DNA from: Lactuca virosa
Lineage: Eukaryota > Streptophyta > Magnoliopsida > Asterales > Asteraceae
Reading direction: 5' to 3'
DNA: 64,000 bases
NCBI GenBank assembly: GCA_928212115.1
Contig: CAKMRJ010002223.1
Location: 313,137,008 to 313,201,007, forward strand
Shown here: positions 22,419-32,301 of the stretch, one piece after another
Position numbering within the stretch: the first letter of the stretch is position 1
Layout: every line of letters starts with the position of its first letter
Program-made: the position numbers and the translations under genes
The notes under the pieces: model-generated
The model's input: the letters and a program-made list of their open reading frames with translations, nothing else
The model's database searches: none
What the model was told of the DNA's origin: nothing

Positions 22419-23094
22419 CAACAACGTTTAAATTTATAATTTTTTTTACTAAAACTAGTGTCAATTTAAGGTTTATCAACCATGGATCTAGAGAACACGA
22501 CAAAACCCGAATAAGTCTTACCATCTATATAAAAACGCAGGGTTTTTACTAGTGAATCTATGATGGCTAGTGTAAACATTATGCCCATATACCATTAAGA
22601 TTCTATGTACTTAAAATGTATTATTCTGCCTTACTTCCTGTTCCTTGTTTGGTTGTGGGCTTAAGGCGGAGTCACTCATTCGACTGGCCTTGCAATCTTA
22701 ATGATATACGACTAGTTTACACCAAGCGATTATAAAAGATCTGGTGGGACTTATATCGCAAATTTCATCACAAATTGTTGAAGCACTCGAAATACTAGTA
22801 CTCGCTAACTACATTATAAAATATTCATAGTAGTAATAGCAAGAATAAGACGGAGAGCATAAAGGCATATTCATAGAATACACCATCACCCCGAAACAAT
22901 CACTTGTAGTTTTTAATCGACCTAACACCAATTACAATAAGATGTCCAAACGTCGTCAATTAACGAAAGATGGCTTGGTCCTTACCATATCAATTCCATG
23001 TGCTACGAAAAGTACCCACATCTTTTCCCCAAACTCTCGTAGTCCCAGTCAAAACGCTAATTTCGGGACGAAATTCCTTCTAACGGGGGGATGA
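22419..23094 (+). other. G1 3' untranslated region with structured module and polypurine tract
   Basis: No coding sequence. A structured module lies at 22570-22722, and a polypurine tract (AACGGGGGGATGA) ends at 23094 next to the 3' LTR. Confidence 0.75.
22570..22722 (+). other. G1 structured module, 3' copy
   Basis: Terminal helix GTGTAAAC/GTTTACAC; next ATTAAGATT/AATCTTAAT with ATAT/ATAT; then TCTGCCTTA/TTAAGGCGGA; loop with CTTCCTGTTCCTTGTTTGG at 22634-22658. Confidence 0.75.
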
Positions 23095-26000
23095 TGTGAC
23101 AACCGTCAATTTCTGGTCAAGTCAAAGTCAAATAAAGTCAACAAGTCAAACCGGTCAACTTAATTAACCTTGTATATTAGGGTTTACAATATGTTAGCTA
23201 CGGTACAACTCGCTATTTTAATAAGAAGTTATCACTTGGAAAGTTCGTATGATCGAAATTCTTAAACCCTAAACAGGGTAAGTGAGGTAACAAAACGATA
23301 AAACACTAATGCATACCCTTCGGGGGTGTGTAAGACTCTTAAACATGGCTTAACGGGGTTTACAAACCTTGCCTTACGAAGTTAAACACTCACAAAGGTC
23401 GCAAACGAAGTCTCTCTCAATCTCTCTTTATAAACCTCTCTCTATCTAAAATCTCTCCCAAATCTCTCTCAAAATCTCTTTTAACTTTTTATAGTCATTC
23501 GGGTCATCCCGACCCTTAATCGGGTCAAAAATCAGCTAAAACGGAGAAATTATTGGTAAAACAACCTTAAGGAACCGAAGCCTCTTTTAAGGAACTGAAG
23601 CCTCTAAGACCGAACCCGAACCCTGCTGGACCGAAACTACATTGGACCGAACCGAACCTCGGAGGACCGAAGGTCCCTTCGGACCGAACCTCCTTTCGGG
23701 CTATTTCGCCTTCGGCCCATTTCTCTTCCTTTCACCTTCGGTCCATGACTGTTGGGGACCGAACCTTCGGCCCAATCCGAGAAGCTTCGCAGATTTCCAT
23801 TTTTCACCCGGTTTTCGACCACGACTTCGTTTTAAGCCCGTTTTTCATGATTTTGACGTGGGATTTTCACCCAAACTCATATTTTGACATATAAATCACT
23901 ATATAATCATAATTTAAACACATTTTAGGGAAAATCATTGCCTAAGAATAAAATCTAGTCGTAAGATTTATGGGTGGAGTGTTGACTTTATCTTTAGGTT
24001 ATGACACAAGAAATCCCACACACACACTCCTTGGCAATCCCCAGTCACTATTCATCACTATTCAATCAATCATTAGTCCTTCCACTCTCTTTCTCCAGCA
24101 TATGAGGGTGATCAAGGCTGAAAATCTTTACTCCACCTCCCACATTCTACACACTTTCACCAAGGATCAAATCCATTTCTCTCTCTCTAAAAAATCGAAT
24201 TTGAAGGTTGTTCTTGAGCATGTCCCTCCAAGTTTAGTAAGTAACTTCATCCTTCACTTGATTATCTTGCATCCTTTCACTCAAATCATGAGTTTCTTAC
24301 ACAAACATCATCATAATTGTTGCTAGATCTTCGAATCTTCAAGCATCTCCCAAGTGTTCTTGAGTTGAACAGTTCTTTTCTTCATCATCCATCTACTGAA
24401 ATCACTCAAGGTGAGTTCATACCCCTACATTTTCACGTTTCGTCAAGTTTTAGGGGGGGGGGGGGCGGGGAATACAAGTTAAAAATACCAAAAACTCAAC
24501 TAAACTCAAAAAACAGCTTTCATCAGAAAAGTTGAGTCTTATTCACGGACTGTTTTGACCATCTTAAACTTAATATCTTTCAAAACTGTTTAATATGCAT
24601 ATAGTTCAGGTTCATAACTTTAAAATGACTACTTTCAAATCTCCATACAATTTTTCTACAATTTATGGTGATTTTTACAATACTGCCTATCATTTCAGAA
24701 ACGAATTCGGACCAGTCTGTGAATATGAACATTTTCACACAAGTTAAAGACTTCTAAAAGTCATAATAAAAATTATGAATAAACTAGACACATTTTACGA
24801 ACTCTCAGAGTTTACGGATTCAGTTTTTGACTTCGTATGATTTTTCTATGATATTTTTAAAAACAATGCAGAAAGGTTAAAAAGTAGTTACATAGCTTAA
24901 AATATTAACAACACTTTGTAGTATGTTGAGCAAAGTGCATAACAATAAGTTCTAGATATTGAATGTATTTCTTGTTAGTTTATCATCATAAACAGAAATT
25001 TAGTCATTCATGATAAGGATTCTTCAATCATTTCGAACACATATAATAAACTACAATAAGCGTAGTTTATGGATTCTACGATAAAACCATACTACATGAA
25101 AAAGGTTTTACTCTCAAAACAAATGAGTTTTTCATATACTACTTGATAAACTACAATAGTAATAGTTGATGGATTCATATCACTAATTTATTTTCATAAA
25201 AGGTGATTTCACTTCCACCACGGAAGGGGTTTAATACTCAAACTATACGTAAAGTAGTTAACGTAAGTTGTGAGACAATTCTTCCATCGTACTCTTAGAG
25301 TACGGGTTCAAATTCATGTAAGTTATAACCAGAGTCTCTTGTAGGGAGAGCGTGATAATTGTGTATAGATCTATATTGGGATTGACACCCCACGCCTCGC
25401 TGCTAGCTACAGCGGACTGGTAGGTCTACGGGTGACAAGAGTCATAGGATCTTGACGTCTGAAAAACGTTGTTGCAGGTTATTTCTCGTTATAGTATGGT
25501 TATAACGACTCACATAGGGAGTTAAGAATCTTTCAAGTTTACAGGGAAAATTCTACTTTGAAAAGGGGTTTTATCTATTTAAAACTACAAACACGTTATA
25601 AGTATAAAACACACTCATACTCTCGGTTTTGGGACTTAGGACTACATGACTTTTATAAGGAAAATATTGGATTTTCTTTGGAAACACATTTCTATTAAAA
25701 CTACGTTTCATCTAGAATTGTTAGACTTCAGCTATAATTGTTAAGTGTACATGTTAGAGTTATATATGAGTTTAGTCGCAATCGACTTAGAATTGGTGGG
25801 CCCGCCTTACTTCCTATTCCTTGTTTGGTTGTGGACCAAGGGCAGACCCATTATATTCGACGGTTTATTTAACTTAAATTTTATATAACTTATATACGAT
25901 GGGTGATTATAGAAGGAATCTACGGGTCTTTCTAGGGTACATTATCGCATAACATAGGAGCGTTCATTTCACACTTAATAAAGAAAATATTGGATTTTTT

Positions 26001-26358
26001 GGAATCATACTCTATCGCTTTTACGAGGAAAACGGCTTCTTTCTCAAATAAAAATCTTATGAACTCACCAACTTAATTGTTGACACTTTTTCAAAACTAC
26101 TTGTATTCTCAGGAAATCAGTGAAACGGGAAATCAACAACATCTTGAGGATGGGACGTTAAATCGTCAAACAGTTCATTTAGTCATCATAATGTAATTGA
26201 TTTTGAAACATGTAAACATATACTATGGTGTAACCTTTTCAATTATATTTATCATGGTTATATTTACTTTGAGCACTATAATACTCGTTGTTGTGATACT
26301 ATACATGAAGTCCTCCACCCCCGGACGTTTCCGCCATCCTTGGTTTGGGGGTGTGACA
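23095..26358 (+). repeat. G1 3' LTR (3,264 bp)
   Basis: TGTGACAACC to GGTGTGACA, followed by TTGAC. It keeps about 400 bp (about 23229-23650) missing from the 5' LTR, including several GGACCGAA / CCTTCGG repeats. A G run with one C lies at 24452-24469. A structured module is at 25745-25899, with its terminal helix weakened by GC to GA. Confidence 0.9.
25745..25899 (+). other. G1 structured module, 3' LTR copy
   Basis: Loop CTTCCTATTCCTTGTTTGG at about 25810-25834. The inner helix pairs GGGCCCGCC-TT with AAGGGCAGACCC. Relative to the 5' LTR, CTGACCC became CAGACCC and GTGAGCCC became GTGGGCCC, so the inner arms shifted together. Confidence 0.55.
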
Positions 26359-26363
26359 TTGAC

Positions 26364-27149
26364 AGTCCCTTGGTGAAGATGTTGGCGTACTGGAGACTGG
26401 ATGGAACACGGAGAACACGAATAAAACCAGTTGCAACCTTGTCTTGCACAAAATGAAGATCGATCTTGATATGCTTTGTGCGTTGGTGCTGAATATGATA
26501 AGAGGACATGTAAACCGCGCTTATGTTAGAACAATAGATAATAGTTGTGTTGGTAACTTGGAAGTGTAGCTCACAAATAAGCTTACGTAGCAAACATGTT
26601 TCTGCTACGACATTGGCAACTCCTCGGTATTCGGCTTCTGCATTGGAGCGCGAGATAATATGTTGCCATTGGATCACCAAGATAGAAGGTTGTGACCCAA
26701 GAAAACATAATCCCCACTCGTGGATCGACGTGTGGCAGGACACCCACCAATCCGCATCAGAGTCGGCAATAAGGCCTATGGTTGTGGAGGTATGGATTTG
26801 TAATGCATAATCAAGAGTGACATTGGCATATCGGAGAACACGTTTCAAGGCACTCAGATGTAGTTTCCTTGGATCATGCATGTAGAGAAATATATGTTGT
26901 ACTAAGAAGGATAAATCCGGGCAAGTGAAGGTAAGGTACTGTTTGCCCGGTCAAGAAGTTTCAACGCATATTTGCGTTGGGATAAAAACATGCCTTTGTC
27001 GTCTCGTGTCATTGAAAATCCAAAAAAATAAGATAAGTCACCTAAGTCCTTCATGGCGAACTTAGTGGCCAGAAGGGAAATGGTGCATTGAAAAGGATCT
27101 GTAGAGGAAGTGGTTAGTATAATGTCATCAACATAAAGAAGTAAAACCC
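26364..27149 (-). pseudogene. Copia RT/RNase H fragment (antisense), first tandem copy
   Basis: On the minus strand the RT part contains LLLYVDDIILTTSS, with the catalytic YVDD, and KDLGDLSYFFG. RNase H follows (DADWW, SNAEAEYRGVANVVAE, IYCSNISAVYMS) and ends at IFTKGL. The RT amino-terminal half and the integrase are absent. The fragment corresponds to 38536-39430 of the longer copy. It begins right after the G1 target duplication, and at 27149 it joins GTACGC LTR sequence, which is a tandem-duplication junction. Confidence 0.85.
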
Positions 27150-27261
27150 AAGTCAAAATCCAGGTCAAAGTCAACTGATTCAGCCGAGCTAACTTAGTGA
27201 GTACGCTGGGCGTAATCCTTATGTATGCGGGGCGTACAGCATGGTTGACCAGGGATCAGGG
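27150..27261 (-). repeat. GTACGC-type LTR, left part, interrupted by element A
   Basis: It matches 14960-15080 (AGTCAAAATCCAGGTC, then TACGCTGGGCGTA). It continues at 37677 after removal of element A. Confidence 0.7.
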
Positions 27262-27266
27262 AGCTA

Positions 27267-27682
27267 TGTTGGGTCTAAAATATGGTTTATACTTTGCTTT
27301 TCTATGCTTTTGTAGTTTTCAGTCTAGGGCCGAAAACATTATTGGGTTTAGTTGTAGCTTGGACCGAAATCACATGTGATTTCGGTCTAGCTATTGCGTT
27401 TTAGGCTTGGGATTTAGTGCATATGTATAAATAGAGAGGGTGGGACGTTTTGGGGCTGCCATTGTAGAGAAAAGCGTGTTATAGAAAGAGAAAGTAAGAG
27501 AGAACATTTTGTGTGTGTGAATCTTATGTAACCGGATCATATAGAATATCATTGATACATTGAAGATTCAACTTGTTCTTCTTTTTGTTCTTCTCCATTC
27601 TATCTTGCATCATCCACTTGATTGGGATTCCGCACCATCAAGTGGATCGGATTGATACATCAAAGCGATTTGGGGACTTACA
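27267..27682 (+). repeat. Element A 5' LTR
   Basis: TGTTGGGTCT to GGGGACTTACA. It has a TATA box TATAAATAG at 27426-27434 and a 26-base perfect palindrome at 27362-27387. Near its end is a hairpin with CCACTTGAT / ATCAAGTGG arms. Confidence 0.9.
27426..27434 (+). promoter_or_regulatory. TATA box of element A LTR
   Basis: TATAAATAG in the middle of the LTR. The same motif is at 37375-37383 in the 3' LTR. Confidence 0.6.
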
Positions 27683-27684
27683 GT

Positions 27685-27696
27685 TGGTATCAGAGC
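27685..27696 (+). other. Element A primer binding site
   Basis: TGGTATCAGAGC two bases after the LTR end: the initiator-Met tRNA type. Confidence 0.9.
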
Positions 27697-28479
27697 TTGG
27701 ATTGTATCAATCAATTTGGCAAGATATTGAACTTTTTGGATTTTTTTTCTTGAAGATTTTTGCGTTTTTGATTTTTTTTTTTGAAGAAATATTGGGTGTT
27801 AGTTCTTTGTGTTCTTCATAATTTTGAGTTTTAGATCGAGTTTTGCACTAAAAAAGTTGAAAAATCTATTTTTTTGACATATTTTGCGAGATCCATGCGG
27901 CCATTCTCGCACTCGGGGTAGGTTTTCCCGAGGTGTTTGCGGTCAGAAGCCAGTTTACGGCAGAAAGAGAAGGTTCTCGGTGGCGCGTCTCAGAGGTTCT
28001 CGGCCGAAATCGGATTGCGGTCTGCAAGCGTTTGCAGTGGAGCGGGGTGCGAGGTTTGTGGTGGAGCGCTTCAGACGTTTTCGGTGCGCAGCCTCGCAGG
28101 TTTTCGATGCACGTGTTTGGTCTTCGTTTGCGGTCAGCAGACCTCTTGGTGCGAATCTTCTCGATAAGGATCAAGAAGCCTTGCATTTTCGGCCAAAAAC
28201 TCACTTTTTCGAATTTTGAAGTCCCGTTTTCGGCATAAAGCTTTGACTTTCGATTTTTGACTTTCTAGTTTGACTTTTGACCTTAAAAGTTGACTTTGAC
28301 TTTCAAGTTTGACCTTTGACTTTAAACTTTGACTTTCTCGTTTAACTTTTCAATTTTCACTTTTTCGGTTTAACTTCTTAAGTTTGACTTTTCGGTTTGA
28401 CTTTCAAGTTTGACTTTTTAAGTTTGACTTTCAACTTTGACTTTAGAGGTTTCAAGTCAAAGGGCATTTTTGGTAAACA
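27697..28479 (+). other. Element A leader with TTGAC-rich tandem repeat
   Basis: A leader without a supported gene. From about 28245 to 28448 it is a degenerate tandem array of TTTGACTTT / AAGTTTGAC units, each containing the W-box core TTGAC. A frame of about 110 codons at 27884-28219 overlaps on both strands and has no recognisable domain. Confidence 0.7.
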
Positions 28480-29732
28480 ATGAGTTCCTCAATCACCGAG
28501 GGTAATGAAACTTCATGTTCTCAATCTTGTGAAGCTACAATTAAGTTTCTTCGTGATCAAATCGATATATTAAAAAGAGAAAATGAGGACCTTAAATATG
28601 AAGGATATACACTTAGGAAGGCCCAAAAACCCTTAAAAGAACAATCAGACACCAAAATCAAGGACTTTAGAAAACTTCAAGAAGAATATAGCAACAAATG
28701 TGAGAATTATGACTATGTTAAGAGATAGCTTGCTAGCTTAACTGCCGAACTTAATGCATTAAAAGCTAAATATAAAGATGTTGAATTTAACTTTAAGAAA
28801 TTTGATGTGTCAAGTGAGGTAGTTGCGTCCATGATAGAAAAACAATTAAAATTTAAAGATAATCAAAATAAGGGTCTAGGGTATCATAGTGTTCCACCTC
28901 CTTTCAATGACAACTATAACCCACCCCTTGAAACCAATGAGGAAGAAATACCTGCTCAGTATGGACAACCCCCTGTACCAGCTTCAGTTAAGACTGAACA
29001 ATCTAGCCCAACTGAGAGTGTTGAGGTGAAGGATTCTAATGATTCTACTTCATGTGCAGGTAAAGTAGTGGAAGATGAGGACAAGGAGAACATAATTAAT
29101 TCTATTTCTGTTAACTCTAGTAACTGTCAAACCAATGACACCTTGAATTCTGAATTTGTTGCTTCTAATCAACCTGCTGTTCGTAAATACATGCCACCAA
29201 AACAAGCGAAACAGACTGCTTGTTGCAAGTGTGCATGTGGGAACAATCAGAGACAAGGCAAGCACACGCCACCAGGGGCAAGAAGAACAACTCCTATGTG
29301 AAGAAACATACATGTTTTCACTGTGGAACACCTGGACACATTGCCAGAAATTGTCCAAATCGTGCATATGTTCCCTACTATGCACAAGGATGGCAGAACG
29401 CGCTAAGAGGAAAATTTTTCAAAAGAAACCCTTCGAGGCTACGTTCAAACAATGGTGACTGGAACGCAAAAAAGGCCAAGAATCCAACTCCCAAGAACAA
29501 GAAGGGAATGTCAGCCAAGAAGCCAAATTCAAGAGATGGTCCAGTTAGACCAAGACCGGTTAGGTCAAAGTCATCTCAACGATCAGCTTCAAGTTCCAAA
29601 GCAAGCGATAAGGCACCCAACCGATCGAACAAGAAATGGGTTAAACCCGACTACAGATGGGTACCAAAGGTTCATACTCCCAAATCTTCAAATAATTCTA
29701 ACATTTCTTCATCTTTTGTTTGTGATAAGTAG
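28480..29732 (+). pseudogene. Element A gag (SIRE-like), with stop and frameshift
   Basis: The start MSSSITEGNETSC lies just after the TTGAC array. A coiled-coil-like region (about residues 20-85, FLRDQIDILKRENEDLKYEG) is cut by a TAG at 28726. Reading resumes in the same frame (SSEVVASMIEKQL, KGLGYHSVPPPFN, SNDSTSCAGKV) to a Cys cluster CCKCACG. A frameshift near 29270 leads to the zinc knuckle CFHCGTPGHIARNC, complete as CX2CX4HX4C, and then NRAYVPYYAQGW and a basic tail ending FVCDK. Compared with gag of element B, the knuckle is better kept but the frame is worse. In this family gag coats the RNA in cytoplasmic particles. Confidence 0.85.
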
Positions 29733-30060
29733 GATATGTCATAGGAGAGAGTACCTTGCAAAGATGACAAAGGTCAACCCAGTTTCAAAATGGACTGGGT
29801 TCCAAAGACCAACTAATTCTGCACTCTATGCTGGAGCAGCTATGGAGGCATATCATCAGACTTCGATTTGTTGATAGTGGTTGTTCCTGGCACATGATAG
29901 GAGACATCTCTCAAGTGTACAACACTTAGAACTTTGTTTGAGAGTATGTGTCCTTTGCGGGAAAGGAAGAAAGAAAAGGATCACAAATGAGGCTTCTACT
30001 TAGCGATGTGAAGAATTTTTGGATCTGTTCCGAGAATCGAGATTGAACTATGCGTGTTGT
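29733..30060 (+). pseudogene. Element A protease remnant
   Basis: After gag, KMDWVPKTN is followed by a stop and a frame change, then FVDSGCSWHMIGDIS near 29866-29910: the DSG active-site motif of Copia aspartic protease. FVREYVSFAGKE follows, then stops. No integrase HHCC or DDE region follows. Confidence 0.7.
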
Positions 30061-32024
30061 TCTCAAATCATCTGGTTGTAACCTCCATTGCTGACTTACG
30101 ATTTGAGTTTTCTTCCCGATATACCTGAGTTTTTCTTACAATGATTTGTTTCAAAGATAATTTCTTAAATTTGCACATTTATCTTTTTTTTTCTTTCTTC
30201 CCCCATGCCCAAATAAAGGGGGAGAAATCAAAATACAAAAAAAAATTAGTAAAAAAAAATCAAAAAAATATGTTATTATAGTTTTTCTTTTGTAGGTATT
30301 ATTTGGGAAGTGATATGAAGTTTAGTGCTAAAGGGCAATATGAAATTTGTGTATGCACTGAAGCTTAATTGTCTAGACTCTGTGTTCAATGTGCTAGTAG
30401 GCACGAAGGATTCAATGGACAAGACATGGATTGACAATGAGGACTTGACAATGTGGACCTGATAGTTTTATTTGGACTTAAAATACGACGCTCGGGTAGA
30501 TTGAGCATTGAGATAAACATGAGAACCTGCGGGATACATTAAAGTCATATCTATCTAGAATTTTGGCTCAACCTTTCCTCGATGTATGGACTCATGTCCT
30601 TAATTCCGGTACTGATAGGGCGACTGGGGGGTTCTGATAAAGTAGGTCTGTAGGAAATTATTTTATTTCTTTCTATCAGTCAGTCATATGTTGCCTCCTC
30701 TGCGCGATTGGAACATATCTGACCTGGAATGCAACATATGCAACTCTATCTCTATGCATCTTCTTATCTATGCAATTCTTTCTATCTGTTAGCAATATGT
30801 TGTCCCCTCTGCGTGATCGGAAGATCCGACCTGAGACACAGCATATGCATCCTACTTTCTCTCTAATCCTCTATCTATGTTAGTCATATGTTGTTCCCTC
30901 TGCGTGATTGGAAGACATCCGACCTGCGATAGAACATATGCACTTCTATATCTGACTTCTCTATTAATGATTGAATACTCACCTAAAGTAAAGATTTCTT
31001 TGGAAGTTCTTGATTATCGGGGTATGTCAGGAAGTGGGAAACACGTTCTAGTACATCTAAAATTGAACCATTTAAAAGGTTGCCTGTAGATCTTACTGCT
31101 AAATTTAAGTAGACAACAATATCGTTGGTCGTCGTCAGCTAAATGGTCCATTTCGGAATATAGGTGAAATGTCTTGTCACTTATAATCTGTCCAACTAAC
31201 AAATATCCTTTGTGTTTAAGTGGATCACAATACCGGTAATTGACCAGATCTAAACATGCAGGTGTGTGCTGATAAACGATATTGAACTGCTTGACAACTT
31301 TGATCCCAAAATTCTTTGTTTTTGTTAAATTTGTTCATAGTTTTCCTATATGCACAAATTTAGGGGGAGAATTAAAAAATTAAAAATCAAACAAAAATCA
31401 AAAAATTAAAAAAAATACAAAAATATTTTTATTTCTTTTTCCGAAAAATAAAAAATCCAAAAATATTTTTTCTTTAGTTTTGAGTGTATTTTATTTTTGT
31501 TTTTATCTCAAATTTTTCTTGGTCTTGAAAAGCGAATTCAAAAATCAGAGAAGTCAAAGGAAGAAGAGACTCAAGGAGACTGTATCGGAACTTTCTGAGC
31601 CAAGGTTACATCCTTGAACAACTGTGGTGAGAAGGGTTTTTTCATAACTGTGTGATCCATAGACTTTTTAGTCATTTTTTACTTTTCAAGAAGGAACAGT
31701 GATCATTGAAGAATTCTCACTCGAAGGAATAAGGAATGAAGATTATTTTTCAACAGTTAATCTTTCAACCCCAGAAGCAAGGTGAAGCTGTATTTGAAGA
31801 TTATGTGACAGATTGCATTGAAGCCTCCTTAATCAATTTGCTGCTATATATGAACCTGCTGAAGTATTCCATAAGAATCGGTCTCTCTGTTATTCCCTCT
31901 GAAGATTCTCAAGCTGAAAGTGCTGATTTTTGAGAATCCTTACAAGAAGCCTCCACACCCAACGTGCGTTCAAAGTCAAATTCTTGAAGAAAATCCCAAC
32001 TGTTCAAGATGAAGTCATTCATAT
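30061..32024 (+). other. Element A non-coding interior with tandem hairpins
   Basis: No gene is recognised. AT-rich poly-A and poly-T patches lie at 30180-30290 and 31370-31500. Three tandem hairpin units are at about 30680-30945. The end (AAGATGAAGTCATTCATAT) is interrupted by element B and resumes at 37072. Confidence 0.65.
30680..30945 (+). repeat. Three tandem CATATG-bounded hairpin units, left arm
   Basis: Units of about 100 bases start near 30686, 30791 and 30885. Each runs from CATATGTTG (AATATGTTG in the second) through CCTCTGCG.GAT.GGAA and GACCTG to .ACATATG or .GCATATG, so the unit ends can pair. Three equivalent units in reverse are at 33450-33715 in element B. Confidence 0.6.
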
Positions 32025-32029
32025 AGAAG

Positions 32030-32301
32030 TGTTGGGTCTAAAATTATTGTTTATACTTTACTTTTCTAGGAAAATGTAATTTTTTGTCTTGGATCGTAAA
32101 CAGCTTGGTGTTTACGGCCGTATACGTGTTTACGGCTGTGTTTACGGTCGTAAACAGGTTTACGGCCGTAAACCTGTTCACGACCGTAAACACAGCCGTA
32201 AACACGTATACGGCCGTAAACACCAAGCTGTTTACGGTCCAAGACACAAAATTACATTTTCCTAGAAAAGTAAAGTATAAACCATAATTTTAGACCCAAC
32301 A
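32030..32301. repeat. 272-bp near-perfect palindrome made of two LTR starts
   Basis: The first 136 bases of an LTR lie head to head with a second copy, centred between 32165 and 32166. I count four mismatches per 136 bases. Within each half GTTTACGG and CGTAAAC repeat many times, so palindromes are nested in the palindrome. Both strands can read almost the same 67-codon frame (32084-32287 plus, 32044-32247 minus); this follows from the symmetry and is not evidence of a protein. Confidence 0.9.

Larger units (their letters stand above)
15908..26363 (+). mobile_element. G1: complete but pol-less Gypsy element with TTGAC duplication
   Basis: A Gypsy-type element with both LTRs (15913-18773 and 23095-26358), a primer binding site at 18777-18788, a polypurine tract at 23081-23094 and perfect 5-bp target duplications TTGAC outside both LTRs. 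The internal region is only about 4.3 kb including a 757-bp solo LTR. It codes for a broken gag and no recognisable protease, RT, RNase H or integrase. It is therefore a non-autonomous deletion derivative that would need proteins from a relative. Structured modules occur at 18158, 19249, 21240, 22570 and 25745. Confidence 0.9.

Noticed and set aside
21556..22424. Antisense frames of 63-150 codons over the G1 gag
   Set aside because: Shadows of gag; no motif of their own, while the plus strand shows zinc knuckles and capsid sequence.
27884..28219. Overlapping frames of about 110 codons on both strands in the element A leader
   Set aside because: Arg- and Ser-rich with no domain; the region has no stop-poor signal beyond its GC content.
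32044..32287. Two 67-codon frames of nearly the same sequence on opposite strands
   Set aside because: They are a direct effect of the 272-bp palindrome. There is no start context, homology or codon signal for a protein.
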